Assembly (NCBI GenBank): GCA_945874455.1
Contig: CAMCHO010000001.1
Coordinates: 28,918-92,917, forward strand
From: Opitutus sp. GAS368
GTDB lineage: Bacteria; Verrucomicrobiota; Verrucomicrobiia; Opitutales; Opitutaceae
DNA: 64,000 nt
Reading direction: 5' to 3'
Below, piece by piece: positions 1-7,720 of the stretch; within the stretch, counting starts at the first letter, position 1, and each line of letters starts with the position of its first letter. The notes below the pieces were generated by a model. It saw nothing but the letters and a program-made list of their open reading frames with translations. It had not been told where the DNA came from and ran no database searches. Position numbers and translations under genes: made by a program.

Positions 1-308
1 GCGCCATCTCCCTCTCGGAGATCACCGGCACGCACCTCGACTTCAACCGCCTCGCGGCCGCCCTCGTCGGTAGAATTTTACTCGCCTACCAAAACTTCAT
101 CGACGGCAGCTACACCACCTCGTTCGCCGACCTCTGGCACCGCTTCGACGTCCTGCGGGGTCGCTCCATCGCCCTCCTCGAGGGCGGACGCCGCCACACC
201 GGCACCGTCACCGGCCTCGATGACGAAGGAGCCCTCCTCCTCCGCGACGAAAACGGCCGCACCCAGCGCTACCGCGCCGGCGAGGTCACCCTCGAAAAAC
301 TCGCCTGA
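1..308 (+). CDS. birA: Biotin-protein ligase (BirA-like), C-terminal part
   Basis: The reading frame is open from base 3 and stops with TGA at 306-308; the 5' part lies outside the window. The visible 101 residues begin with a stretch resembling the end of the BirA catalytic domain (SLSEITGTHLDFNRLAAALV, then a helix ending FIDGSYTTSFADLWHRFD) and finish with a small beta-barrel (GRSIALLEGGRRHTGTVTGL, then LLLRDENGRTQRYRAGEV), the usual C-terminal SH3-like domain of biotin ligases. The family attaches biotin to the carrier protein of acetyl-CoA carboxylase through biotinyl-AMP. The catalytic GRGRxG motif and any DNA-binding domain would be upstream, so I cannot tell whether this is a repressor-type (group II) or ligase-only protein. 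Confidence 0.82.
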   Translation, partial: AISLSEITGTHLDFNRLAAALVGRILLAYQNFIDGSYTTSFADLWHRFDVLRGRSIALLEGGRRHTGTVTGLDDEGALLLRDENGRTQRYRAGEVTLEKLA

Positions 309-444
309 GTTGCGCCCCCGTTCACGAGTAAACGAGGTCACTGGAGGCGCGACGCTCCCGTCGCGTTGCCCATTCCGTCCCGCCCACCGCCCGCCTGGGT
401 TCTCCACCTCCGGAATCCCCGATGCCCGCTGACAGCTGTCCCCA

Positions 445-524
445 ACGTCATCTGAGTTTTTCACTCCTGGTAGCTGCGAGCGTGAGCGAGTGGTATTTCG
501 ACTATCGTCCAAATATCACGAAAC
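445..524 (+). repeat. Dispersed ~80-bp repeat, copy A
   Basis: Aligns without large gaps to 51136-51216. Shared blocks are ACGTCAT, GGTAGC, GCGAGCGTGAGCG, TTTCGAC, ATCGTCC and TATCACGA. About three quarters of positions are identical by eye, with one single-base indel. A shorter relative of the core lies at 60312-60336. Confidence 0.7.
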
Positions 525-531
525 GAGGGGC

Positions 532-567
532 GACCCCGTTCGGCTCCCTGACCCCGTTCGGCTCCCC
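532..567 (+). repeat. 18-bp tandem direct repeat, two copies
   Basis: GACCCCGTTCGGCTCCCT (532-549) is followed at once by the same 18-mer with C as its last base (550-567). No coding role is visible. Confidence 0.85.
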
Positions 568-699
568 GGACCGCCCGCGAATCTTCAATTCCCGAATGAA
601 TTTGGCTCGTAGGGTGGGAATAGGCCCGCCACCCTTGAAGCGTAATGGGTCCGCTGCTACACCCGCTCAGCCCTCACGCGATCCCCCGCGCCGCGGCTT

Positions 700-761
700 C
701 GTTCAATCAGACGCCAGAGCCGACGGCCCAGGGCGGCTGTGGCTCACCTTGAACGTTGGGT
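700..761 (+). other. Imperfect hairpin resembling an integron attC site
   Basis: CGTTCAA (700-706) pairs with TTGAACG (749-755), and GCCAGAGCCG (713-722) pairs with CGGCTGTGGC (734-743) with one mismatch. The right edge ends GTTGGGT (755-761), which fits the GTTRRRY right-core of attC sites, and a small gene starts ten bases later as in cassettes. The left core does not match RYYYAAC, so this is a resemblance and not a secure call. A related half-sequence (GGCGCCAGAGCCAACGACG) follows the small gene at about 1081-1099. Confidence 0.3.
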
Positions 762-770
762 AAAATCATA

Positions 771-1070
771 ATGGAGCCCGGATTAAAAACCCCCGAGAGA
801 TTTCGGACCCTAGGGGTAATTTGGATCTGCTTCGCTCCCATTGCCTTGGCCATGGCGATGATTTCCAAGGTTCGTTCCCCGACGACGTATTACGTTCAGC
901 TTGCCTCCTTCTCGTTGGTTGCGCTCGCCGGCCTTGTGTGCGGTATCGGTGCGCTGTCTGATCGCCCTTGGGCGGCGCGGGGGCTGCTCGTTCTGACCTG
1001 GCTCGCGGGAGTATATTTCCTTGGCGCTCCGCTCATCTTGGCCGTTTGGCTGCTTTTCTCGGCGCGATGA
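771..1070 (+). CDS. Small predicted inner-membrane protein, 99 aa
   Basis: I do not recognise the family. After about 14 polar residues the protein has three hydrophobic segments (roughly residues 15-35, 46-64 and 71-96) joined by short basic loops, so it should be an integral membrane protein. I chose ATG at 771 over the upstream in-frame start at 756, because 771 follows directly after the attC-like hairpin and the extra residues would add nothing. There is no Shine-Dalgarno sequence. It stands alone, with 349 bp of non-coding DNA after it. The link to a cassette-like hairpin suggests a mobile accessory gene, but no integrase is in the window. Confidence 0.5.
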   Translation: MEPGLKTPERFRTLGVIWICFAPIALAMAMISKVRSPTTYYVQLASFSLVALAGLVCGIGALSDRPWAARGLLVLTWLAGVYFLGAPLILAVWLLFSAR

Positions 1071-1419
1071 AAAATGAGCTAGGCGCCAGAGCCAACGACG
1101 CCGGTCCTTGCACGCCTTCAACAACGTGAGAATGGCCCGCCGATACCGCTCGCAGACCTCCGGAGCGAGGGACGCTGAAGCGAGCGTCTCCTTCCATTCC
1201 GGAAAATGGATCGCCTCAAAATCCTACGAACCTGACACGGTAACCGGTATGGGCACGACGACGCCCGCCCGCCCACCGCCTTCTTGGGAAACGCAAAATC
1301 CTCACTGAAGAAACCAAATGGATTGCCCATGCGCCGCTTACTGTTCTGCCTCCCGCCATGCAGCCCCACCCAGTAGGGCAATCGAGTAAGGGTGGTTAAC
1401 ACTGCTCGGCAAAAAATCT
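1071..1419. other. Gene-free spacer
   Basis: Short overlapping reading frames on both strands have no protein-like character. Near the left end is a half-copy of the attC-like sequence seen before the previous gene. A small hairpin, TCCATTCCGGAAAATGGA, lies near 1193-1210. I see no terminator or RNA gene. Confidence 0.5.
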
Positions 1420-1659
1420 ATGCGCGAAATGATGATGTATTTGTTCCCTATGATCATTGTCGCCTTCATGTTCTGGGCGATTACGAATGCGATCCGCACC
1501 CAAAAGAAAAGCGCGGCGCGTCTTCAAGGGTTGTCAAAAAGCAACGATCAAAAATTTGGCGATGCGCTCGAAGTATCCAAGCGTCAGCTCGCAGTGGCCG
1601 AGCAGATGCTGGAAGAATTGCGATCGATTCGCCGCCAGCTCGAGCACAAAGACAAATGA
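1420..1659 (+). CDS. Small membrane-anchored coiled-coil protein, 79 aa
   Basis: The family is not recognised. One hydrophobic segment (about residues 5-24) is followed by a basic stretch and then a charged helix (about 38-77) with heptad-like spacing of leucines and glutamates, a probable coiled coil. This layout, one N-terminal anchor with a cytoplasmic helix, is common in small bacterial membrane proteins that oligomerise. ATG at 1420 is the first start in frame; an internal ATG follows four codons later. There is no Shine-Dalgarno sequence. Two other frames are open across this stretch but give low-complexity Arg/Ser translations, so this frame is preferred. Confidence 0.6.
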   Translation: MREMMMYLFPMIIVAFMFWAITNAIRTQKKSAARLQGLSKSNDQKFGDALEVSKRQLAVAEQMLEELRSIRRQLEHKDK

Positions 1660-1990
1660 GCTCGTCAGACGGAAAGAAGCCGAACCAGAGCGGCTACAGA
1701 CAACCTCCGGGGCTTCGTCCCTTCGGTGTCTGAGCCGCAGCGGTCGGTAGAGACGAGGCCCCCGGACCAAAGTCCCGCGCACGTCTTCAGCTCGCAGCTC
1801 AGTTTTCTGGCGCTCACGCATGGACAGGAAACCTACGCCCTGTGACCCGGGATTTCCCTCCCGCAGGTTTGCGGCGGTTTCCCGAAAACTCATCTGCGCT
1901 CAGCTTCCCCACCTCAAAGTTGAGCATTGAGCGCGCGGAACTGACTCGCGAGAGTTACGTCTGTCTCTCGTCTCATCTGCCAACGATTCC
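1660..1990. other. Gene-free spacer ahead of the ABC operon
   Basis: No gene is seen. Near 1917-1930 there are two 7-bp units, GTTGAGC and ATTGAGC, preceded by CTCAAA, so that CTCAAAGTTGAG is palindromic. These resemble the heptamer repeats in the spacers downstream. A promoter for the ABC genes presumably lies here, but I could not place one with confidence. Confidence 0.4.
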
Positions 1991-2998
1991 ATGTCCGCAC
2001 CTGCCACCGCGCTCCAGCCGCTCGCCATCGAAGTCTCCCACCTCGTAAAAACCTACGCTGGGGTCACTGCGGTCGCAGATATCAGTTTCACCGTGGCGCG
2101 CGGCGAAATCATCGGATTCCTCGGCCCCAACGGTGCCGGTAAATCGACCACCATGCGCATCCTCACCGGTTACCTGCCGGCGACGTCCGGCAGTGTCCGT
2201 ATCTGCGGCCTGTCCGTCGCTCACCAACCCGATGAGATCAAACGCAAGATCGGCTACATGCCGGAAAACAATCCGCTCCCGGAAGACATGCGCGTCTCGG
2301 AGTATCTCTATTTTCGCGGCCGCCTCAAAGAGGTCTCCCGCCGCAAACTCGGGCCGCGCATCGACGAAGTCCTCGAGCTCTGCGACCTGAAACGAGTCCG
2401 GCACAAAATCATCGGCCAACTTTCCAAAGGCTACCGCCAACGCGTCGGCATCGCCGAAGCCATCCTCGCCGAGCCTCCCGTCATTATCATGGACGAGCCC
2501 ACCATCGGCCTCGATCCGCATCAAATCCTCATCGTCCGCGATCTCATCGCCAGCCTCCGCGGCCGCATGACCGTCATCATCTCCTCGCATATCCTCCCCG
2601 AGATCGAAATGACCTGCGACCGCGTCCTGATCATCAACCAAGGCCGCGTCGTCGCCAAAGGCACGCCAACTGATCTCCGCCGCGAAGTCCTCGGTGGCTC
2701 CCACTACCAACTTGAAGTGGCGGGCGACCTCACGTCGCTGCCGGCTCACCTCGCCCTCGTCGAACCGACCCTCACAGTCACCGCGCAGACCGAACCCGAC
2801 GCCGCCGGCTTCCGCTCGGTCAGCCTCTCCACCGACCGCGTGGACGAAATCGGCGAGCCTCTCCTGCGCGCCCTCCTCGCGCAAAACGTACGCGTGCGTT
2901 CACTCAGCCGCGTGCACTCGACCCTCGAAGACGTTTTTCTCGCCGCTACTCGCCGCAGCTGGGATGCCATCGCCGCGCCCAAGCCCGCGGCGAAATGA
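1991..2998 (+). CDS. ABC transporter ATP-binding protein, GldA-like
   Basis: The nucleotide-binding subunit of an ABC-2 type exporter. It has Walker A GPNGAGKST (residues 45-53), the signature LSKGYRQR (about 144-151), Walker B VIIMDEP (about 164-170) and the switch histidine in SSH (198-200). At 335 residues it carries about 100 residues after the ATPase core, typical of the GldA/CcmA branch. It is followed by a GldF-like permease and a GldG-like auxiliary protein, the standard order for this transporter class. In Bacteroidetes these genes support gliding motility, but the same trio is widespread in non-gliding bacteria, so a motility role is not implied; the substrate is unknown. ATG at 1991 lacks a Shine-Dalgarno sequence. 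Confidence 0.93.
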   Translation: MSAPATALQPLAIEVSHLVKTYAGVTAVADISFTVARGEIIGFLGPNGAGKSTTMRILTGYLPATSGSVRICGLSVAHQPDEIKRKIGYMPENNPLPEDMRVSEYLYFRGRLKEVSRRKLGPRIDEVLELCDLKRVRHKIIGQLSKGYRQRVGIAEAILAEPPVIIMDEPTIGLDPHQILIVRDLIASLRGRMTVIISSHILPEIEMTCDRVLIINQGRVVAKGTPTDLRREVLGGSHYQLEVAGDLTSLPAHLALVEPTLTVTAQTEPDAAGFRSVSLSTDRVDEIGEPLLRALLAQNVRVRSLSRVHSTLEDVFLAATRRSWDAIAAPKPAAK

Positions 2999-3000
2999 CC

Positions 3001-3172
3001 GCAGGCCCTATGTCTCATGACCAATGATCATCGCTCGCATTCAATTCTCAACCGTCCCTCCCATTCCGGCCGGGCACCTTCGCACGCAGTCGCCCGCCCA
3101 ACCGCGCGCCTCCGCCATTACTCATTAGTCATTAGTCATTAGACATTGGTCATCGGTCATTGGTCATTTCCT
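3001..3172. repeat. Spacer with inverted arrays of 7-bp repeats
   Basis: Seven consecutive heptamers run from 3117 to 3165: ATTACTC, ATTAGTC twice, ATTAGAC, ATTGGTC, ATCGGTC, ATTGGTC. Near the other end, read on the minus strand, 3005-3027 gives ATTGGTC, ATGAGAC, ATAGGGC. The 11-mer ATGACCAATGA (3017-3027) is the exact reverse complement of TCATTGGTCAT (3157-3167), so the spacer could fold into one large hairpin. Confidence 0.85.
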
Positions 3173-3173
3173 C

Positions 3174-3935
3174 GTGAAACACTACCTCACTCTCCTCAGT
3201 CACGAAGTCCGCATGTTGCTCGTCAACCCGAGCACCTACATCGCGGCCGTAATGTTTCTCGGCGTCATGGGTTTTATGTTCACCGGCATCCTTGAAAGCT
3301 ACAGTAAGACCCCGCAGGACACCTCACCCGCCCAGGTTTTCTTTTCCATCTTCTGGTTCCCCGTCCTCTTCATCGTCCCGCTCCTCACCATGAAGTGCCT
3401 CGCAGAAGAACGCCGCCTCGGGACGATTGAAACCCTCCTCACCACTCCCGTGACGACCACCGAAGTCGTCCTCGCCAAATACTCCGCCGCCTACCTCCTG
3501 TACGTTTCGCTCTGGGCCTCAACCGGCGGATTTTTTTACATCCTGAAAAAATTCGCTGGCGACTCCCGCTTCCTCGACTCGGGCCCCTTGATCGGCGGCT
3601 ACCTCTTCGTCGCCGTATCCGGTCTGCTCTTCATTGCCGTCGGCGTCTTCGCGAGCTCCCTCTCCCGCAACCAATCCGTCGCCGGTATCCTCTGCTTCGC
3701 AATGCTCGCCGGTTTGATCGTCGGGGTCCGTTTTCTCGCTGATGCCACGTGGCTCAACCGCGATATTTTCACCCTGGCCAAGTCCGCCGTCGACTACGCG
3801 CAAATCTTTTCCCACTACGAAGACTTCACGCGCGGAGTCATCGACGCCCGCCAGATACTGTTCTACTTCAGCGGCACCGTCCTCGCCCTCATCTTCAGCA
3901 TCCTCGGCGTCGAAGCCAAACTGCTGCATTCATAA
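3174..3935 (+). CDS. ABC-2 type permease, GldF-like
   Basis: The membrane subunit that partners the upstream ATPase. Its 253 residues contain about six hydrophobic segments. The conserved cytoplasmic stretch KCLAEERRLGTIETLLTTPV after the second segment is characteristic of GldF/NosY-type ABC-2 permeases and includes the coupling region that contacts the ATPase. The start is GTG at 3174, directly after the heptamer array; no better start exists upstream in frame. The protein ends with a hydrophobic segment and a short tail, so it appears complete. It is separated from the ATPase by 175 bp and from the GldG-like gene by 130 bp, both filled mainly by repeats. Confidence 0.9.
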   Translation: MKHYLTLLSHEVRMLLVNPSTYIAAVMFLGVMGFMFTGILESYSKTPQDTSPAQVFFSIFWFPVLFIVPLLTMKCLAEERRLGTIETLLTTPVTTTEVVLAKYSAAYLLYVSLWASTGGFFYILKKFAGDSRFLDSGPLIGGYLFVAVSGLLFIAVGVFASSLSRNQSVAGILCFAMLAGLIVGVRFLADATWLNRDIFTLAKSAVDYAQIFSHYEDFTRGVIDARQILFYFSGTVLALIFSILGVEAKLLHS

Positions 3936-4052
3936 GTTGAAAGCGGAGCGTTGAGTGTTGAGAGACCGAACCCAATCATATCTGCCACAGCACTCCATGC
4001 CCACCGATTGCCAACGCCTGACGCTCCACGCTCCACGCTCAGCCCTCAACTA
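3936..4052. repeat. Spacer with a second inverted set of 7-bp repeats
   Basis: From 4014 to 4048 run ACGCCTG, ACGCTCC, ACGCTCC, ACGCTCA, GCCCTCA. The left end (3936-3962, GTTGAAAGCGGAGCGTTGAGTGTTGAG) resembles the reverse complement of this array with units such as GAGCGTT and GAGTGTT. The arrangement matches the previous spacer but the unit sequence differs. Confidence 0.8.
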
Positions 4053-4065
4053 ACTCCGCTCCGCC

Positions 4066-5544
4066 TTGTCCTCCCCCGACAGCTTCCGTACCGCCCGCTG
4101 GATCCGCACCATCAATCTCGTGCTGCAGGCCGTGCTCTTCCTCACGCTCTTCGGCGGTTTGAACTACCTCGCCCGCAACCTCCACTGGCGCCGCGACCTC
4201 ACCCAACATCGCAGTTTCTCCCTCTCGCCCGAGACCCTCTCCTACCTCCGGCAACTCGACCGGCCTGTGCAAATCGTCGCCACCGTCGGCGACGACCATG
4301 AGAACACTCAGGTCCGTGGCCTGCTCCGCGAATACGCCAACGCCAGCGACGCCTATCCCGCCGGGAAGATCACCGTCAAATACCTCGACGTTTATCAAAA
4401 CCGCCGCGAAGCCGAAGCCCTCGGCCTCGAACAGTCTGACGTGGTGCTCCTCGTCTGCGGCGAAAACCGCCGCGCCGTACCCCTCGCCGAACTCTATCGG
4501 TACAAGGATCAACAGCGCGCCGCCTTCCTCGGCGAACAGGCCATCACCGCCGCCCTCCTTGATGTGTCCAGTCCCGCCCGCAAGAAAATCTACTTCCTCG
4601 CCGGCCACGGCGAACTCCGCCCCGATGAACCCGACGGCAACCGCGGCCTCACCGTCGCGCGCGATCAACTCCGCGTCCGGAACTTCGAAGTCGACGGCCT
4701 CGACCTCGCGGTCAGCCGCAAGATTCCCGCCGATGCCGCTCTCCTCATCGCAGTCGCACCGCAAAGCCGCTACACCCCCGCCGAGCAGGAACTCCTCCGT
4801 GAATACCTCCGGGCCCAGGCCGGCCGGCTCCTCCTCTTCCTCGCTCCCGGCTACGCCCACGGCCTCGAAGACCTCTTGCTCGACTGGGGCGTCCTCGTCG
4901 ACGACGACCTCGTGTTCGACACCGGCCCCGAGAACGTCAGCGACAGCGGCGAGCTGGTCATTCTCGCCTTCGACAAGACCCACCCCATCACCCAGACGCT
5001 GATCAATTATCAATTCAAACTCTTGCTCGGCCGCACCCGCACCGTGCGCCCCGACCCCGGTCGCACCACCGGCACTAGCCTCAACACGGTGACCGTCGCC
5101 GCCACCTCGACGTCCGCTTGGGGCGAGGTCAGCTACCGCGACCTCAGCCAGCTCCCCCGCTTCAACCGCGGCATCGACATCAGTCCCCTCCCCGGCATGG
5201 ACCCCGCCAACCGCCTCGGCGTCATCGTTGCCTCCGAGCGTCTCGCCGTCCGCGACAACCTGCCGTTCAGCGTCCGCGGCGGTCGCCTCGTCGCGTTCGG
5301 CAGTGGCGATCTCCCCGTGAACAACCGCATCGTCAACGCCGGCAATCTGAATATTTTCCTCAACGCCGTGAATTGGACCGTCGACCGCGACACCCAGCTC
5401 AACGTCCCCGCCCGCCCCATCGAGCGCTTCCAGCTCTCCCTCAGCGCCGAGGTGTTCTTGAAACTTCGCTACGCCCTCCTCTTCGTCCTCCCCGGCCTCG
5501 CCGCCGTCCTCGGCCTCGCCGTCTATTGGGCGAGGCGGCGCTGA
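4066..5544 (+). CDS. GldG-like ABC auxiliary protein
   Basis: 492 residues with one membrane segment near the N-terminus (about 15-36) and one at the C-terminus (about 467-489), enclosing a large periplasmic region. The start of that region, with WRRDLTQHRSFSLSP and the following LDRPVQIVATVG, matches the N-terminal domain of GldG-type proteins (ABC_transp_aux). Such proteins accompany GldF-type permeases and probably bind or present the exported substrate; the mechanism is not established. The start is TTG at 4066, the first plausible start after the repeat array. A later ATG (4298) is in another frame and is not an alternative. The antisense frame is also long but is a high-GC shadow. Confidence 0.85.
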   Translation: MSSPDSFRTARWIRTINLVLQAVLFLTLFGGLNYLARNLHWRRDLTQHRSFSLSPETLSYLRQLDRPVQIVATVGDDHENTQVRGLLREYANASDAYPAGKITVKYLDVYQNRREAEALGLEQSDVVLLVCGENRRAVPLAELYRYKDQQRAAFLGEQAITAALLDVSSPARKKIYFLAGHGELRPDEPDGNRGLTVARDQLRVRNFEVDGLDLAVSRKIPADAALLIAVAPQSRYTPAEQELLREYLRAQAGRLLLFLAPGYAHGLEDLLLDWGVLVDDDLVFDTGPENVSDSGELVILAFDKTHPITQTLINYQFKLLLGRTRTVRPDPGRTTGTSLNTVTVAATSTSAWGEVSYRDLSQLPRFNRGIDISPLPGMDPANRLGVIVASERLAVRDNLPFSVRGGRLVAFGSGDLPVNNRIVNAGNLNIFLNAVNWTVDRDTQLNVPARPIERFQLSLSAEVFLKLRYALLFVLPGLAAVLGLAVYWARRR

Positions 5545-5620
5545 GGCGCACCGCGCGCCCGTGGCAGTAAGCAGCTCAAGTCGCAGAAAAACCCAACGCC
5601 CCCGACTCGCGCCGCCCGGT

Positions 5621-5653
5621 CCTTAAACTTAAACTTCCGACTTAAACTTTTTG
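5621..5653 (+). repeat. Short degenerate CTTAAA repeats before the DUF4340 gene
   Basis: CTTAAACTTAAACTTCCGAC is followed by TTAAACTTTTTG immediately upstream of the ATG at 5655. The ACTT core recurs at spacings of 6, 7 and 6 bases. This resembles a decayed version of the heptamer arrays in the two previous spacers. Confidence 0.6.
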
Positions 5654-5654
5654 T

Positions 5655-7685
5655 ATGCGCACCAAAGTCACGCTCGTCCTCATCTTCCTGAACGTCGCGC
5701 TGTTCTTTTTTATCTTCAAACTCGAGCGCCTGTGGCTGACGGAACCTCGCGCCCGCGACGCCCGCAGCCGCGTGCTCGGCCCCGAAGCCGCCGACATCCG
5801 CACCCTGGAAGTCACCAGCACCGCCCCAGGCGGCTCGTTCGCCCTCGCCCGTCGCGGCGACACGTGGTGGCTCACCAAACCCCTCGAGTGGCCCGCCAAT
5901 CCCCACGCCGTCAGCAGCATCATTCACGAGCTCCAGCTCCTCGAAAACGTTTCCAGCTTCAGCGCCAAGGATCTCGCGAGTAACAGCATGTCCCTCGCCG
6001 ACTACGGCCTCGACCGCCCCAAACTCACCGTCTCCTTCGCGTCCGGCGACCCGCTCGCAACGCTCACCCCGCAGCTCTCCACTACTCTGCGCATCGGCGA
6101 TGCCACCAATATCGGCAATCGCCTGTACGTGCTTTCCCCCGACGGCGAACGCATCCACGTCGTCGCCCGTGGTCTCGCCGACAGCCTTTCGCTCGGCCTC
6201 GATAAACTCCGCGCCGACACCCTCCTCACAGTGCCCGTCTACGAAGCGCACGGGCTCCTCGTGCAATCGAGCGCCGTACGCCTCCGCATCCGCCGCGAGA
6301 ACAACCGCTGGCTCTTCGACACCATCATCAACAACGCGCGCGCCAGCAAAACTGCCATCGATCTCGCAATCGCCGGCCTCAATAACCTCCGCGTCAAATC
6401 CTTCAGCCCCGCCACCCCGCCAGCGATTCTCCCCGCAACCACCCCCTCGCTCCGCATCAGCCTCGAGGGCACCAACCGTCGCGAAACCCTCCTCCTCGGC
6501 GAACCCGTTCCCCCGACCGGCTCGCCCCCTCCGAACCTCCCACCCTCAACCCTCAACGCTCCACTTCCGCCAGACCTGTCCGCGTCCGTCGAATACTACG
6601 CCCAGCTCGAAGGCCGCGCGGCCCTCTTCACGGTCGCCGTGCCTTCAGCCCTCGTCGAAACCCTGCGCAACGCCCAAGTCAGCCTCCGCGAAAAACGCCT
6701 CCTCGAATTCGAACTCCCGAGCGTCACCGCCGTTGCCCTCACCGCTCCCAACCAGCCGCCGCTCACCCTGCAACGTATTGACGCCGGCACCACCACCGCC
6801 GACGCCCCTTGGCAAATCGTCCGCCGCGGGGCCCCAGCATCCGGACCCCAGACGCTCCCGGCCGATCGCGCCGTCGTCCAACGCTTGCTCGAACAGCTCA
6901 GCCTCCTCGCCGCCAAAGCTACCGGTGGTTTCATGAGTGACGCGCCCACCAATGCCGACTTGGAAAAATGGGGCTTCAACCGCCCCGAGCGCGAAGTGAT
7001 TTTGACCCTCGCCAGCGCCGGCGCGCCTTCCCTGAACGGCCAACCCGCTAAACTCAACCCGTCCTCCACCGTCACGCTCCAACTCGGCACCGACGCCCAA
7101 GGCGCCCTCTACGCCCGACTCGATCCGCTCACCAACCCCAAGGGCTCCATCTACGCCGTCGACTTCGACCTCGCCCGCGAACTTTCCTTCACCCCCCGCG
7201 ACTGGCGCGAACGCCAACTCCCCGCCCTCCCTCCCACCGCTACGATCACGGCCCTCACCCTCACCTCGACTCAAGCCGACGCTGCTCCGCTCTACACCCA
7301 CAAGCTCGCCGCCAACGAATCCTGGCCCACCGTGTTCGCCGCCGAGCCCGTCGCGAAAAAATCCGCCCTCGAGGTGCTCGTCGCTCAACTCCGCACGCCG
7401 CGCGCCAAACGCTATGTTCAAGACACCTTCACCGAGCGCGTCACCGTCGCCGGCGATGACCGGCCCTGGAGCTACAAACTCGAAGCGACCGTATCGCTCC
7501 CGGGCGGCACAGGCGGCGAGCAGACGAGCACCCGGACGATTTTATTTAGCGAACGCGTCGGCGGCGCCCAGCAACTCGCCGGCTCCAAGGAATTCGAGGC
7601 CGTCTTCGAAATCGAACAAACCCTCCTCGATGCGCTCTGGGCCTTGACCTACGGCCCCCGCGACCCCGGCGCGCCCCCCAAGTAG
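5655..7685 (+). CDS. DUF4340 domain protein, membrane-anchored
   Basis: 676 residues with an N-terminal membrane anchor (about 5-22) and a long periplasmic portion. Repeated blocks such as GDTWWLTKPLEWPANPHAV and a later equivalent ending in LEKWGFNRPEREVILTL are typical of DUF4340, a family regularly encoded next to GldF/GldG-type ABC genes. A function in the transporter complex is likely from context but is not established. The stretch encoded by 6542-6569 (around residues 296-305, LPPSTLNAPLP) consists of 7-bp repeats like those in the upstream spacer, suggesting a repeat was inserted into the gene in a proline-rich linker without breaking the frame. ATG at 5655 lacks a Shine-Dalgarno sequence. 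Confidence 0.82.
   Translation: MRTKVTLVLIFLNVALFFFIFKLERLWLTEPRARDARSRVLGPEAADIRTLEVTSTAPGGSFALARRGDTWWLTKPLEWPANPHAVSSIIHELQLLENVSSFSAKDLASNSMSLADYGLDRPKLTVSFASGDPLATLTPQLSTTLRIGDATNIGNRLYVLSPDGERIHVVARGLADSLSLGLDKLRADTLLTVPVYEAHGLLVQSSAVRLRIRRENNRWLFDTIINNARASKTAIDLAIAGLNNLRVKSFSPATPPAILPATTPSLRISLEGTNRRETLLLGEPVPPTGSPPPNLPPSTLNAPLPPDLSASVEYYAQLEGRAALFTVAVPSALVETLRNAQVSLREKRLLEFELPSVTAVALTAPNQPPLTLQRIDAGTTTADAPWQIVRRGAPASGPQTLPADRAVVQRLLEQLSLLAAKATGGFMSDAPTNADLEKWGFNRPEREVILTLASAGAPSLNGQPAKLNPSSTVTLQLGTDAQGALYARLDPLTNPKGSIYAVDFDLARELSFTPRDWRERQLPALPPTATITALTLTSTQADAAPLYTHKLAANESWPTVFAAEPVAKKSALEVLVAQLRTPRAKRYVQDTFTERVTVAGDDRPWSYKLEATVSLPGGTGGEQTSTRTILFSERVGGAQQLAGSKEFEAVFEIEQTLLDALWALTYGPRDPGAPPK
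6542..6569 (+). repeat. Heptamer repeats inside a coding region
   Basis: ACCCTCA, ACCCTCA, ACGCTCC and ACTTCCG follow one another without gaps. ACGCTCC is identical to units at 4021-4034, and the ACCCTCA units differ by one base from GCCCTCA at 4042-4048. Confidence 0.8.
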
Positions 7686-7703
7686 GGCGGACTTCAGTCC
7701 GCC
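7686..7703. other. Perfect 8-bp-stem hairpin between two genes
   Basis: GGCGGACT (7686-7693) and AGTCCGCC (7696-7703) are perfect complements with a two-base gap. It begins right after the DUF4340 stop codon. No T-run follows, so it is not a classical terminator; it may stabilise a 3' end or be a small dispersed palindrome. Confidence 0.6.
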
Positions 7704-7720
7704 TTCCGCCGCCGCCCCCC

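Larger units (their letters stand above)
309..770. other. Gene-free, repeat-bearing spacer after birA
   Basis: No convincing gene. It holds one copy of a dispersed repeat (445-524, second copy at 51136-51216), an 18-bp tandem duplication (532-567), a hairpin AGGGTGG/CCACCCT around 613-638, and a longer imperfect hairpin (700-755) directly ahead of the next small gene. Confidence 0.6.

Noticed and set aside
3117-3165. CRISPR-like short regular repeats
   Set aside because: The units are 7 bp, contiguous and without spacers, so this is tandem repetition and not a CRISPR array.
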